A DNA stretch of 64,000 nt from Streptomyces sp. NBC_00878 (GTDB taxonomy: Bacteria; Actinomycetota; Actinomycetes; Streptomycetales; Streptomycetaceae), in contig NZ_JAPEOK010000001.1 of assembly GCF_026341515.1 (NCBI RefSeq), positions 8,246,001-8,310,000 of the forward strand. The letters run 5' to 3'. Numbering within the stretch: position 1 is the first letter of the stretch; each line of letters begins with the position of its first letter. Below are positions 25,454-34,716 of this stretch, piece by piece. The translations under genes were made by a program, and so were the position numbers. The notes under the pieces were generated by a model that had not been told where the DNA came from, made no database searches, and saw only the letters and a list, made by a program, of their open reading frames with translations.

Positions 25454-27783
25454 CGGGGGTCTCCCTGGGCCTGGGGCTGGGGCTTTTGGCTGAGTTCCTG
25501 TTCCAGTACCTCTTCCTGTTCCGTTTCCCGTGCCCGTTCCTGTTGCTGTTCCCGCACGTGTACGTCGCCGGTGGTGCCGTCGATCGTGAGGAGGGACCCG
25601 GGCGGGAAGCGGCGTACGGCGTCCGTGGCACCGACGACGGTCGGCAGGCCGAACTCCCGGGCCAGTACGGCGAGATGGGACAGCGGGCTGCCCGTCTGCG
25701 CGACGAGTCCCGCGAGGCCGGGGAGGAGCGGGGCGAGCGCGGGGTCGAGCGTGCGGACGACGAGTACGGGGTCGGCGGGCCGGGTCCCGGTTCCGTCCCA
25801 GGCGGTTCCGGCGGCCCGGCCGCCGGACACGCCCTGACCCGCGCCCGCATCCCTGCCTCGGCCCTTACCCCGACCCTTGCCCGTGGGCCGTTCGGCGACG
25901 ACCGTGCCGCCCTCCGCGAGCCGGAACGCGTCGGGCAGCGGCGCCGACGCGGCCCGCGGCAGACGTTCCTTGAAGTCACCGGGGAGCCGCCCGTGTTCGA
26001 CCGCCTCGACGAACTCCCGCCACCGCAGCAGCCGGACCTTCGACACCTCGCCCGGACCGCCCCGTACGACCAGCCGCCGCGCCGCCTCCCGGACGAGCCG
26101 CACCTGAAGCTCCTGCACCCAGCGGATACGGAGACGGAGGGCCTCGCGGGGAGGGAGTGGGGGGAGGGGCGCGGCCGAGGCGGCGGGGAGGGCGTCCAGC
26201 GCGGGGAGCGTGTCCGTGAGTGTTGCCGGGGAGGTGCCGCCCCGGCGTGCCTCCAGCGTGCCGTCCGTGTCCGCGGGACTCTCCGGAAGCCTCAACTCCC
26301 TGCCCAGGCCCGGCGGCACCAACGCCAGCACCACCGGCTGGGCCGCCACGATCCGATCGTCCGGTACGCCGAGAGCGCGGGACTCCGCCAGGGCGGTGAG
26401 GGCCGTGCCCGCGGCCGTGGCGCGGGGCGCGGGGAGGAGGGCGCCCGCGAGGGCCTCCTGGGCATGCAGGGAGACCAGGACGGTACGGGTCCAGCGCAGG
26501 GCGGAGACGAGGTCGGGCCGGGTGAACCGGTCCGGGGGCGGTGTCTCGGCGAGCCTGCGGTCGACGTCCGCGACGAGGTCCACCACGAGCCCGGGCAGCG
26601 CGGACGTCAGGCGGCCCACCCGCCACGCGGCGGCCAGCCGACGGGCACCCGGCGCCGGGTTGAGCAGCGCGAGCCACCGGTTCCGGGGCGGGGCGGCGCC
26701 CAGCAGCCGCAGATCCGCCGCGGCCCGCCCGCCGACCGCCGTGACGACCGGAACCGAGCGCAGCCGCCGCCGTGGCGCGGTGCCCCCGATGTCGAGCGCG
26801 GCGGCCAGCCCGCGCGCCATCGGGGCCAGCCACAAGTCCTCTTCCAGCGGCTCCAGTTGATCCGGCAAGGTCTCCGCGACCGGTCCGGGACCGAGCAGCC
26901 GCGCCCCGCGCGCGGGCCGTGCCGCCATCGCCGTGATCGGCCGGCTCTGGAACAGCCACAGCAGCCCGGCCTCGTCGAACCCGAACTCGATGTCCTGCGG
27001 CCCGCCGAAGATCCCGCTGGCCTGCCGCGCCAGCCGGGCCAGGCGACGCAGTTCGGCGGCTCCGAGCAGCCCTTCGAGGTCCTCCGGCTCGGTGCGCAGC
27101 AGGCGTCCCCAGCGACTCAACCAGTAGTTCGTGCCGGGCTGTTCACCGCTGACCAGGGAGTCGGGCCCGCCCCGCACCGCACTCACCAGCATCCGGTCCG
27201 CCCGCCCCTCCACGGGGTCGGCGCCGAACATCACACCACCGACGCGGGCCGCGAGCATCGGCTGCACCAGCACGGCCATCGGCGCGACGGTGCCGTCGGG
27301 CCGCCGCGCCGAGTCGAGGACGGTCCGCACGGCCGCGCGGAACTCGTGCCGGCCCCATACGTTCAGCACGGACGCGAACTGGCCCGCCAGGGACGACTCC
27401 TGGGTGTCCTCCTGCGGGGAGGACGACCGTACGACGAGGGGGCGCGTGCCGTTGGCGGAGAGCTCCTGCCAGGCGCGCCGCAGGGCTTCCGGCTCGGCGG
27501 CGGCTCTTTCGCCGGTGGCTCCCTCGGTGTGCGGCACGACGAACCCCGGCAGTACCGGGAGCCCCGCGAGCGCGGCGCGTGCGAGATGGGCCGCTTTGGA
27601 ACCGGCGAACGCGATGCGCGTGGCCCGCGGATCGCTCAAAGGGACCGCTTCCGCGGCGACTTGGGAAGTGCGATGGGAAGCGTGAGCAGACCGGGATTCG
27701 AGTGGGTCGCGCATACGGGGGCCGCCGCCCCGCTCATCCCCGTCGCGCGCACCGTCTTCGTGACGTTCGTCGACCGTCGTCAT
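25450..27783 (-). CDS. PEP/pyruvate-binding domain protein (PEP-synthase/rifampin-phosphotransferase-like)
   Basis: ATG 27783 follows a GGAGGG ribosome-binding site and gives 777 residues. The N-terminal half resembles the ATP-grasp PEP/pyruvate-binding domain (SKAAHLARAALAGLPVLPGFV, PLVVRSSSPQEDTQESSLAGQF, EFGFDEAGLLWLFQSRPI). The C-terminal part is a swivelling phosphohistidine domain with TGSPLSHLAVLAREFGLPTVVG. The catalytic His is the one in SHLAV. Such enzymes move phosphate from ATP through the histidine to pyruvate, an antibiotic or another acceptor. The middle 300 residues are diverged, so the acceptor is unclear. The last 30 residues are a Gln/Glu-rich low-complexity tail. It overlaps a membrane-protein gene by four bases. 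Confidence 0.82.
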   Translation of the reverse strand: MTTVDERHEDGARDGDERGGGPRMRDPLESRSAHASHRTSQVAAEAVPLSDPRATRIAFAGSKAAHLARAALAGLPVLPGFVVPHTEGATGERAAAEPEALRRAWQELSANGTRPLVVRSSSPQEDTQESSLAGQFASVLNVWGRHEFRAAVRTVLDSARRPDGTVAPMAVLVQPMLAARVGGVMFGADPVEGRADRMLVSAVRGGPDSLVSGEQPGTNYWLSRWGRLLRTEPEDLEGLLGAAELRRLARLARQASGIFGGPQDIEFGFDEAGLLWLFQSRPITAMAARPARGARLLGPGPVAETLPDQLEPLEEDLWLAPMARGLAAALDIGGTAPRRRLRSVPVVTAVGGRAAADLRLLGAAPPRNRWLALLNPAPGARRLAAAWRVGRLTSALPGLVVDLVADVDRRLAETPPPDRFTRPDLVSALRWTRTVLVSLHAQEALAGALLPAPRATAAGTALTALAESRALGVPDDRIVAAQPVVLALVPPGLGRELRLPESPADTDGTLEARRGGTSPATLTDTLPALDALPAASAAPLPPLPPREALRLRIRWVQELQVRLVREAARRLVVRGGPGEVSKVRLLRWREFVEAVEHGRLPGDFKERLPRAASAPLPDAFRLAEGGTVVAERPTGKGRGKGRGRDAGAGQGVSGGRAAGTAWDGTGTRPADPVLVVRTLDPALAPLLPGLAGLVAQTGSPLSHLAVLAREFGLPTVVGATDAVRRFPPGSLLTIDGTTGDVHVREQQQERARETEQEEVLEQELSQKPQPQAQGDPR

Positions 27784-28126
27784 CGAGCACCCTCCAGGAC
27801 CGACCGCCAACAGGGGGGACGCGCGGGGGTGGCCCTGCGCCTGACGACGGAACGAAGGATGGGGACGCATTCCTGCCCGACCGGGGTACGGCCGTGACAA
27901 CAACACGCCTCCTACAGGCAATGATTCCACCCGGCGTTGTCTTCCATCTCATCCGGAAGTCGGATTCCGGCTCACCACCTCCTTCTCACCCAGTACTCAA
28001 GGAGCGCGCGGCCCTAGTCCTGACGGAGGCGGTGACGCTCGTCGCCGAGAACGGCGTGATCAACGGCGCGAATAACGGCGCGAATAACGGCGTGATCAAC
28101 GGCGTGATCAACGGCGTGAGTGTCGG
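27784..28126. other. Spacer between gltD and the PEP/pyruvate-binding gene
   Basis: No gene is visible. It holds the upstream region of the 25450-27783 gene, an AT-richer stretch around 27895-28000 that may carry its promoter, and the 12-bp repeat array at 28050-28121. Confidence 0.4.
28050..28121. repeat. 12-bp tandem repeat, six units
   Basis: Six contiguous units of AACGGCGTGATC or its variant AACGGCGCGAAT fill 28050-28121, five bases downstream of the gltD stop codon. The order of variants is A-B-B-A-A-A', so whole units were duplicated. Confidence 0.9.
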
Positions 28127-29614
28127 CTACGCCGTCATCGGGCGGTCGTACGGCCCGATCGGCGCCGGCAGCCGGGAGTCGCCCGTCAGATGGCGGTCCA
28201 CCGCCGCCGCGACCGCCCGCCCCTCGGCGATCGCCCACACGATCAGGGACTGGCCGCGGGCGGCATCCCCGGCGGCGTACACACCGGGCACGTTCGTCGC
28301 GAAGTCCGCGTCGCGGGTGATCGTGCCGCGGCGATCGAGCGCGAGGCCCAGCTGGTCGACAAGCCCGTCGGAGCGGTCGGGGCCGGAGAAACCGAGAGCG
28401 AGCAGTACGAGGTCGGCGGGGAGCGCACGCCCGGTCCCGGGGCGCGGGCGGCGCCCGGCGTCCACCTCGACCAGATGCAGGGCACACACCCGTCCGGCCT
28501 CGTCACCGGTGAAACGGAGCGTCGACGCCGCGAAGAGCCGCGCGTCCGCGTCCGCCGCGGGCGCTGTCTCCAGGTCCCGCGCCTCCTCGTGCGCGGCCGA
28601 CAACCGGTAGATCTTCGGGTACACCGGCCACGGCTCGGCATCCTCGTCCCGCTCCACGCCCGGCTGCGCGTAGATGTCCAGCTGCGTCACGGACCTCGCG
28701 CCCTCGCGCACCGCCGTACCCAGACAGTCGGCACCCGTGTCACCACCGCCGACGATCACCACATGCCTGCCCGCCGCCGACAGCGGGGACGTCTCCAGAT
28801 CCCCCTCGCAGACCCGGTTCGCCAGCGGCAGATACTCCATCGCCTGATATATGCCGCTCAACTCCCGCCCGGGAACCGGAAGTTCACGCCAGGCCGTGGC
28901 ACCCACGGCGAGGACGACCGCGTCGTAGCGGGCCCGCAACTCGGCCGCCCCGACGTCCCGGCCGACGGCGGTCGACGTACGGAACTTCGTTCCCTCCGCC
29001 CGCATCTGGTCGACCCGCCGTTCCAGGTGCCGCTTCTCCATCTTGAACTCGGGGATCCCGTACCGCATCAGCCCGCCGATCCGGTCGTCCCGCTCGTACA
29101 CGGCGACCGTGTGCCCGGCCCGGGTCAGCTGCTGCGCCGCGGCGAGCCCGGTGGGCCCCGAGCCGATCACCGCGACCGTCTTGCCGGACAGCCGGTCCGG
29201 CGGCCGTGGCGGTGCGAAGCCGTCCTCCCAGGCCCGGTCGGCGATGGCGACCTCGACGTTCTTGATGGTGACCGCCGGCTGGTTGATCGCCAGGACACAG
29301 CCCGCCTCGCACGGCGCGGGGCACAACCGTCCGGTGAACTCGGGAAAGTTGTTCGTCGCGTGCAGCCGGTCGCTCGCCGCCCGCCAGTCGTCCCGCGAGA
29401 CCAGGTCGTTCCAGTCGGGGATCAGATTGCCCAGCGGGCACGCCTCGTGACAGAACGGGACACCGCAGTCCATGCACCGATCGGCCTGCGTGCGGATGAT
29501 CGGCAGCAGCGCTCCCGGGACGTACACCTCGTCCCAGTCACGGACCCGCTCGTCGACGGGGCGGCGCGGCCACTCCTCGCGGGAGGCGTTGAGGAAACCC
29601 TTGGGATCGGCCAC
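28127..29614 (-). CDS. gltD: Glutamate synthase small subunit (NADPH-linked)
   Basis: The 495-residue protein is a GltD-type flavoenzyme. An N-terminal Fe-S region has cysteines in CMDCGVPFCHEACPLGN and CPAPCEAGC. Then comes an FAD-binding GSGPTGLAAAQQLTRAGHTV motif, the RIGGLMRYGIPEFKMEK signature, an NADPH-binding VVIVGGGDTGADCLGTA motif, and a C-terminal GVYAAGDAARGQSLIVWAI. It passes electrons from NADPH to the large subunit GltB for glutamate synthesis from glutamine and 2-oxoglutarate. No gltB is adjacent, so it is an isolated copy here and could serve another partner. GTG 29614 fits the family start; ATG 29629 is the alternative. Confidence 0.92.
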   Translation of the reverse strand: MADPKGFLNASREEWPRRPVDERVRDWDEVYVPGALLPIIRTQADRCMDCGVPFCHEACPLGNLIPDWNDLVSRDDWRAASDRLHATNNFPEFTGRLCPAPCEAGCVLAINQPAVTIKNVEVAIADRAWEDGFAPPRPPDRLSGKTVAVIGSGPTGLAAAQQLTRAGHTVAVYERDDRIGGLMRYGIPEFKMEKRHLERRVDQMRAEGTKFRTSTAVGRDVGAAELRARYDAVVLAVGATAWRELPVPGRELSGIYQAMEYLPLANRVCEGDLETSPLSAAGRHVVIVGGGDTGADCLGTAVREGARSVTQLDIYAQPGVERDEDAEPWPVYPKIYRLSAAHEEARDLETAPAADADARLFAASTLRFTGDEAGRVCALHLVEVDAGRRPRPGTGRALPADLVLLALGFSGPDRSDGLVDQLGLALDRRGTITRDADFATNVPGVYAAGDAARGQSLIVWAIAEGRAVAAAVDRHLTGDSRLPAPIGPYDRPMTA

Positions 29615-29792
29615 GGCCGTCTCCCTCACGTACGTGAACGGTGCCCGTTACGGTCTCCGTCTCCGACGCCATCGTCCGGGCGGCGGGCCGAGGAGGGCCT
29701 ATCGGCAGACTCTTCCCGCCACGATACGACGCCCTGGCCGCGCCCGCCCCGGACGTGCGCGGGCGCATCCACCGGCGTGCACATCCACCGGT

Positions 29793-29856
29793 GGGCGCGG
29801 CTACCGATCGGCGCGGCTACCGATGGGTGCGGCTACCGATGGGCGCGGCCACGCAG
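29793..29856. repeat. 16-bp tandem repeat, about four units
   Basis: The unit GGGCGCGGCTACCGAT occurs at 29793, 29809, 29825 and (partly) 29841, with one- or two-base differences. It lies between gltD and the DUF1772 gene. Confidence 0.85.
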
Positions 29857-29885
29857 GCCAACCGACGAGTGCGACCACGTACATC

Positions 29886-30365
29886 TCAGGTCAGCGCCAG
29901 TACGTACGAGATCGACGCGGCTGCCGACGCGACCGTGCGGACGTGGTTCCACATCGACCACTCGCTCACGTACGTCGGCCAGTACGCGATGGCCTCCGGC
30001 GTACCGGCGTCCATCTCGGCCAGCTTGTTGTTGCGCGGGACATTCGCCGCGATCGTGACCCCGAAACAGCCGAACAGATACAGCGCACTGCCCAGCAGCA
30101 GCCCCACCGTGCCCTCGTCGGGCCACAGCACGAAGGTGACCACCGCGAGCACGGCACACAGCACCGCCGACCCGATGAACACGAGCATGAACGCCGGCAT
30201 CAGCGCGGTCACATTGATCGCCTGCATCGCGGCGACTCCCTGCGCCGGCGGCAGCGCGGCGAGCCCCTTCATCACGAACGTCGAGAACCCGCAGAAAACC
30301 CCGGCCACCAGCCCGGTGCCGAGCACCCCCACCACAGTGATGACGAAGTACGGTCCATCGATCAT
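29886..30365 (-). CDS. DUF1772 / anthrone-oxygenase-like membrane protein
   Basis: The 159-residue product has four membrane helices: VITVVGVLGTGLVAGVFCGF, LMPAFMLVFIGSAVLCAVLAVVTFVLW, TVGLLLGSALYLFGCFGVTIAANVPRNNKL, and a C-terminal one. The NVPRNNKL phrase and the final WNHVRTVAS motif are typical of DUF1772 proteins, some of which act as anthrone oxygenases. ATG 30365 is the family start; the upstream extension to 30464 lacks conserved residues. The exact role is unknown and it has no operon partner. Confidence 0.83.
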   Translation of the reverse strand: MIDGPYFVITVVGVLGTGLVAGVFCGFSTFVMKGLAALPPAQGVAAMQAINVTALMPAFMLVFIGSAVLCAVLAVVTFVLWPDEGTVGLLLGSALYLFGCFGVTIAANVPRNNKLAEMDAGTPEAIAYWPTYVSEWSMWNHVRTVASAAASISYVLALT

Positions 30366-30542
30366 GGCAACTCCCGCGTAGTAAAACCCTTGGGCAACAA
30401 CTCGCGCACCGTTCCCAGAACCGCCGGGCCGGACAACCCCGAACCCAAAAATCCTGCACGGCACCCCCTGTCACCACAAGTGAAATGCCGTACGAGCAGG
30501 GTCACCATGGCCGAGCGACTCGGGGACATGTTCGGCCGTCTC

Positions 30543-30574
30543 GGGGCGAGGGCGAGGGCGAGGGCGAGGGCGGG
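30543..30574. repeat. GGGCGA hexanucleotide array
   Basis: About five copies of GGGCGA, the same unit as at 24279-24328, occur downstream of the DUF2293 gene. Confidence 0.8.
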
Positions 30575-30630
30575 GGAGGGGGAGGAGCCCGGGGTGGGGA
30601 CGAGGCCGGGCTGGGGACGAGGCCCACTGT

Positions 30631-31326
30631 TCACCCTCGCACGGTCCCGTCCGCGCGCCACTCCGCAAGCGTCGCCTCGACCGCGGGAGCGATCCGGCGC
30701 CGGGCCTCATGACGCGGAACTCCGCTCATCAACAGCTGGTCGTACGGGGTGTCCGTGTGCCGGACCGCGGCGTGCACGGCCGAGGTCACCGCGCCCTCGG
30801 ACAAGGCACGCCCGGCGGCACTACGGCCCACGCGCCCGCTGCCCCGCGCCGAGGCGTGCGCGGCGATCGCGTACGCCCGACCGGCCGGACAAGCGGGAAA
30901 CAGACGCCGGATCTCCTGCGTGAACGCGTCCGTGAACCGCACATCCTCCCCGGCCCGCCGCCGGGCGTCCCGGGCCCGGCGCCGCCGCCGAGCCTCCGCG
31001 TCCGCCAGACAGCGCTCCTCGGCCCGCGCGAGCGCCGCCTCCTCGACGAGCACACCCTGCCGCTCGTACCGGCCCCGCCGCCGGTTGAACCGTACGACCA
31101 CCGCCGACAACGCGCTCCCCTCCCGCGACCTCCGCGTCAACGCCGTGTCCCCCCTCGGCAGGAACACCAGATGCCCGAGGTCAACGCAGTCGAGGCACCG
31201 CGGTGCCCCCTCCTCCAGCATCAGCAACGAGAGGGGCCCGCCACGGCACTCCGCACAGTGCCGCCTCTTGAGCGGCTGGACGACGAGAAGCCCGGTGCCG
31301 GGCGGGGTAGTTGCCGTGGTCGTCAT
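30631..31326 (-). CDS. DUF2293 domain protein
   Basis: The 231-residue protein has an N-terminal zinc-finger-like region (CAECRGGPLSLLMLEEGAPRCLDC; two CxxC pairs), an Arg-rich coiled helix at about 98-125, and a C-terminal DUF2293 domain (EDVRFTDAFTQEIRRLFPACP to VRHTDTPYDQLLMSGVPRHEARRRI). The family is common in actinobacteria and its function is not settled. ATG 31326 excludes an upstream low-complexity stretch encoded by the GGTGCC repeat. The paired cysteines suggest nucleic acid or metal binding. Confidence 0.8.
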   Translation of the reverse strand: MTTTATTPPGTGLLVVQPLKRRHCAECRGGPLSLLMLEEGAPRCLDCVDLGHLVFLPRGDTALTRRSREGSALSAVVVRFNRRRGRYERQGVLVEEAALARAEERCLADAEARRRRRARDARRRAGEDVRFTDAFTQEIRRLFPACPAGRAYAIAAHASARGSGRVGRSAAGRALSEGAVTSAVHAAVRHTDTPYDQLLMSGVPRHEARRRIAPAVEATLAEWRADGTVRG

Positions 31327-31368
31327 GGATGGGTCATTCCTTGGGTCATTCCCGGGGTTCGCCACCCT

Positions 31369-31410
31369 GCCGGTGCCGGTGCCGGTGCCGGTGCCGGCAC
31401 CGGCACCGGT
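31369..31410. repeat. CCGGTG hexamer array with inverted tail
   Basis: About five CCGGTG units are followed by CCGGCA units, their inverted form, so the array can fold as a hairpin. It lies between the PPOX stop (31415) and the DUF2293 start. Confidence 0.8.
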
Positions 31411-31414
31411 CGCC

Positions 31415-31810
31415 TCACGTCGAGAAGCCGACGATCCGCTCGGGCACCACACGGACGATGACGCGGACCTCGTCGTCCTTCTCCGCGGGCGGGTCGATGC
31501 CGAGGTACTTGTGCGAGAGCTCGTACGGGAGGCGCTTGTCCTTGTCGGGGAGGACCTCGGCGGTGCCGCGGATCTCCACCGACGTGTAGGGGTTGGCTAG
31601 GTCGAAGACCGAGAGGCTGACCCGGGGGTCGCGCCGGAGATTGCGGACCTTCTGTCGCCCGTCGGTCGAGGAGAAGAGGAGGGTGTCGCCCTCACGTTTG
31701 AACCACACCACCGAGTTCTGGGGAGCACCGCCGGGACCGAGAGTGGCGACGCTGGCGAAGTTCTTGCCGTCGAGGAGTGCACGGACCGAGTCGTCGAAGA
31801 AGACCGTCAT
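31415..31810 (-). CDS. PPOX-class F420-dependent oxidoreductase
   Basis: The 131-residue protein has the split-barrel flavin/F420-binding fold of the PPOX class. Key phrases are NFASVATLGPGGAPQNSVVWFKREGDTLLFSS, RQKVRNLRRDPRVSLSVFD, and YTSVEIRGTAEVLPD. The QKVRNLRRDPR motif is typical of F420 or FMN phosphate contacts. Actinobacteria make F420, which fits the host. It probably reduces a small molecule or biliverdin-like substrate in the cytoplasm. The start ATG is 31810. Confidence 0.9.
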   Translation of the reverse strand: MTVFFDDSVRALLDGKNFASVATLGPGGAPQNSVVWFKREGDTLLFSSTDGRQKVRNLRRDPRVSLSVFDLANPYTSVEIRGTAEVLPDKDKRLPYELSHKYLGIDPPAEKDDEVRVIVRVVPERIVGFST

Positions 31811-31892
31811 GCCATCAGCGTAACTATATGCGCGTGCATATAAAAGCCTTTCGCTGTGCGGAACTCAGCGGAACTCATTCGCCACCTGTCCG

Positions 31893-32272
31893 CTACTCAT
31901 CCGTTCCACCGCTCCACGCCGGATGGCGCGGGTCGTCCGCGCGCACCAGGACATCGGCCGTGTCACCCGGCGCCGTCTCGCTCTCGTAGCGCTCGTACGC
32001 GGGAAGCGTCCAATGCTCGCTCTCGGGGGTACGCCGGCGCAGCGCGGCCGGCGAGAGGCGTACGTGAACGGTGAGGTCGAACGGGAACCAGTGGCGCAGC
32101 AGCAGTGGGCCGTGCAACAACAGCACGGCGCCGGGCGGGAGTTGGACGTAGGGGGTACGAGTCGCTCGGTCGGTGGTCGGATCCCAGAGGTCGGGCAGTA
32201 CACGGCCGTCCCCACCCGCTTCCAGCGGGCCGAAGACCTCGCGCCACAGGGCGCCGGTGTCGAACCAGCCGT
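31893..32272 (-). pseudogene. 3' part of a uridine-kinase-like gene, split by the 31.4-kb insertion
   Basis: The sequence from GWFDTGALWREVFGPLE to the stop at 31893 is the C-terminal 123 residues of a uridine-kinase-like protein. It joins in frame to the 94-residue N-terminal part at 63709-63993: ...YYDGW plus FDTGALW.... The joined product would be 217 residues, a usual length for this family. The present frame now begins with foreign codons (MREMANMPH) supplied by the inserted element up to 32300, so a truncated protein could still be made. The part seen here includes the PPGAVLLLHGPLLLRHWFPFD segment. The half with the N-terminus is on the far side of the element, so kinase activity is presumably lost. 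Confidence 0.85.
32264..32272. repeat. Left junction copy of 9-bp core (attL)
   Basis: ACCAGCCGT here is repeated at 63711-63719. Outside it lies uridine kinase coding sequence, inside it lies the element. A 10-bp direct repeat, CCCAGGTCAG, occurs just inside both ends (32304-32313 and 63684-63693) and may be a recombinase arm site. Confidence 0.75.
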
Positions 32273-32646
32273 TATGGGGCATATTAGCCATCTCCCGCAT
32301 AACCCCAGGTCAGGGCGTCGTATTTTGACGCGGACACTGCAGCGGGTCGAATCGGGGGCGTCTCGACCGGGCGGCTGGCGCCACCCTGGGCCATCGTCGA
32401 CTTCTTTGAAGTGGGCAGATATCCACTGATAGGCAGTCATTTCTCCCTACGTGAACGCCCAGTGCTGTGCGTTACGGAAATGCATACGACTTCGGGTGTG
32501 ACTTTCCCGCCGTGCGAGGTGGTCTGTGGTCGCACCTTCGGTGGCTCTCCGTGGTCGATCCGGCATCAACCTGGGCCGACCGCACCGGGGGAGCGCTTGT
32601 GGCGGCATGTGGGGGCGGTTGTGTGCTGTGGGGTGTGGTCGTTTAT
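32273..32646. other. Left end of the element without genes
   Basis: No convincing frame on either strand; codon bias is lost and GC is lower than in the backbone. It holds the CCCAGGTCAG repeat (32304-32313). It could hold remains of an integrase region, but I see no recognisable fragment. Confidence 0.4.
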
Positions 32647-33528
32647 CAGTGAGCTTCTTCAGCGTTGCCGCTCCAGGGTGAGGACAGCTTTCGCGATTGA
32701 CGTCATGCGGTTTGGGCTGCATCGGGATCTGCGGAAGATCCGCCAGGACTTCAGGCGTGCGACGCCGCGTTCGACCGGTGCCCGTGCCGAGGTCAGGGCC
32801 CGGTTGCGGGTCTTCTCGGTGAGGGTGAGTTCTTGCAGGGGCCTGCGTTTGATGCCCGTGGTCATCCAGGGGCCGCCGCCCTGGTAGGCGAGGTCGGCCA
32901 GGATGGGGACGCCCTGGCGCTCGCAGATGCGGATGATCCGGTGGGTGCGGGCGGCGGTCAGGTCGTGAGTTCGGCCCGGCAGTGCGGGTGAGAGCCATAG
33001 CAGTCGGCCGTCCGGATCGGTGACCACCTGCACGTTCACTCCGTGCCGGCGGTGCTTGTGGGAGTAGTCGGCTCGACCGTCGCCGACCCGGTCGCACTCG
33101 GCGAGGGTGCCGTCTAGCAGGACGAAGTCCGCATCGGCCTCGCGTAGGACCTTCAGCAGTCCCGGGGCGCGTTCGGCGAGCAGGTGGATGACTGCGCTGG
33201 TGTAGGCGTGGGCGGTGGACTCGCTGATCCCGAACCCGGCAGCGATTTTCGCCGGCGTGGTGTGTTCGCGCAGGTACACCAGTGCCACCATCGCGCGTTG
33301 AGACGGGCGGAGCTTGCAGCGCCGGTCGCCCTCACGGGTGACGACGAGCATGGTGACCCACTCCACGAGTGCATGGGGAAGGTCGAGTGCGGCAGGATAG
33401 ATGACCAACGAGGTCCCCGAGCAGCGTGGTTGAGACGTCAGACATCTCGATCAACAGCTCGGGGGCCTCGCTCGTTGCGCTTCGCGGACCGTCACCTGGT
33501 CGGTGGCCAGCTCGAAGAAGCTCAGTGC
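32647..33528 (-). mobile_element. IS5-family insertion sequence
   Basis: CAGTGAGCTTCTTC (32647-32660) and GAAGAAGCTCAGTG (33515-33528) are inverted repeats with 13 of 14 positions matching, bracketing one transposase gene. The left repeat overlaps the transposase stop. I see no target duplication. Confidence 0.75.
32659..33408 (-). CDS. IS5-family transposase
   Basis: The 249-residue protein has an N-terminal HTH ([34 protein letters not shown]) and a DDE domain. The first Asp is in [13 protein letters not shown], the second in [23 protein letters not shown], and the Glu in the C-terminal [15 protein letters not shown]. The length fits small IS5 members and the frame is intact, so it could be active. 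It is enclosed by the inverted repeats at 32647 and 33528. Confidence 0.85.
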   Translation of the reverse strand: MVIYPAALDLPHALVEWVTMLVVTREGDRRCKLRPSQRAMVALVYLREHTTPAKIAAGFGISESTAHAYTSAVIHLLAERAPGLLKVLREADADFVLLDGTLAECDRVGDGRADYSHKHRRHGVNVQVVTDPDGRLLWLSPALPGRTHDLTAARTHRIIRICERQGVPILADLAYQGGGPWMTTGIKRRPLQELTLTEKTRNRALTSARAPVERGVARLKSWRIFRRSRCSPNRMTSIAKAVLTLERQR

Positions 33529-33617
33529 GTCGGCTTGGTGTGTGTGATCGCTGAGCTTTGAGCGGGGTCGGGCGGAACGCCTCTCCAAATCTGACGCTTC
33601 GTCAGGTAAGTCGGCCG

Positions 33618-34148
33618 GTGACAGACGACACCACGCACACCGGTGAGCCCCGCAGCCCCTTGTATGCGGAACTGGCTGCAGTCGGCTCCTATGGAGCGGA
33701 TCTCAGGCATGCCCTGATCACCATGGTTGAGCCGCACTCCGGCCATGAGCGGAGTGCAATCGCTGGTACGAAGATGACCACGCCTACGTCGGGCTTCTCG
33801 TCCAGGTCATCGATGCCGATTCCCCGGGCAGGCGTGATGAACTGCTTGCGTGGCTGCGCGAGGAACACCTTCCGAAACGGCTGGCGGGCTCGCCCGCGGC
33901 CCTGGTGACCGCTTTCACGCCGACCCCGCTCCCCCTGGACCGGATGACCTACGTCAAACAGGTTGAGGGAGTTGGGACCCGGCTGACATTGCTGTGGTTC
34001 CTCCAGCACGATCCCGCGATAACTGGGGGAGTACTTCGCGGACCTGGACACGGCGGTGGCGGCCTCGGGGCTGGGTGACGTGCAGTTCGTCGCGCCGTTC
34101 ATACCAACGGTGCCTGGGACGGACCGCTACGTGGACGAACTGCGGTGA
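33618..34148 (+). pseudogene. Frameshifted remnant of a small conserved gene
   Basis: A plausible protein runs through three frames. It starts VTDDTTHTGEPRSPLYAELAAVG in frame 33618 and continues through ITMVEPHSGHE. It shifts near 33755 to WYEDDHAYVGLLVQ and LVTAFTPTPLPLDRMTYVKQVEGVGTRLTLLWFLQHDP. It shifts again near 34020 to FADLDTAVAASGLGDVQFVAPFIPTVPGTDRYVDELR and a stop. The frames join smoothly in sense and composition, so this is one gene with at least two frameshifts and perhaps an internal deletion. The pattern resembles small ferredoxin-like alpha/beta proteins of actinobacteria, but I cannot name the family. Confidence 0.6.
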
Positions 34149-34326
34149 TCTCTCTGGGGCCGGGTGTCAAGCCCCGTCCGAGCGGCTGCACGTTCTAGCC
34201 TGAGAGGCCGTGCCGGAGGCGAGCGATGCTGCGAGCACTGCCTTGCCGCGGCAATGACGCTTGGCACGGCGGTCATCATCAGCGCACTGCTGACCAGCTG
34301 GTCCCCTCCTCCGGCCGCCGGGGCAC

Positions 34327-34716
34327 GGCTCCTACCGGCGCAGGATCGCCCGGCAGCTGAACAAGGGCGAGTCCTCCATTCCCTGCGCTGCCAGCTCAAT
34401 TACGCCCGCGAGGGCAAGATCACCCGCCGCCAGCCCGAGCAGCAGAACGAGCAGGCGTGGTGCCTGACCGTCACGACCAATGCGGTCATCTGCTGGCACA
34501 CGGAGTACATGGGCCTGGCTGTGGATGAATTGCGCGGCGCCGGCCGCGAGATGGACTCCGAGGTCCTCGCGCACATCTCCCCGGCGCGCAGCTCGGCGGT
34601 CAACTACTACGGTTCCATCACCGTCGACTACGAACACGAACTCAGCCCAGCTCGATGAGAAGGGCCGCCGCCCGCTGCGGATCGTGGCCACCGACGACTC
34701 GGCAGCCGGGCTGTAG
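34327..34716 (+). pseudogene. Tn3-family transposase fragment (C-terminal)
   Basis: The phrases YRRRIARQLNKGES, HSLRCQLNYAREGKITRRQPEQQNEQAWCLTVTTNAVICW, TEYMGLAVDELR and VLAHISPARSSAVNYYGSITVDYEHEL match the conserved end of Tn3-family transposases. They lie in at least three frames, so the gene is frameshifted, and everything N-terminal is missing. No Tn3 terminal repeat was seen nearby. It is debris of a transposon that once inserted in the element. Confidence 0.8.

Noticed and set aside
25486..27897. Long plus-strand frame opposite the PEP/pyruvate-binding gene
   Set aside because: Mirror frame without motifs; the minus strand carries recognisable catalytic motifs and a ribosome-binding site.
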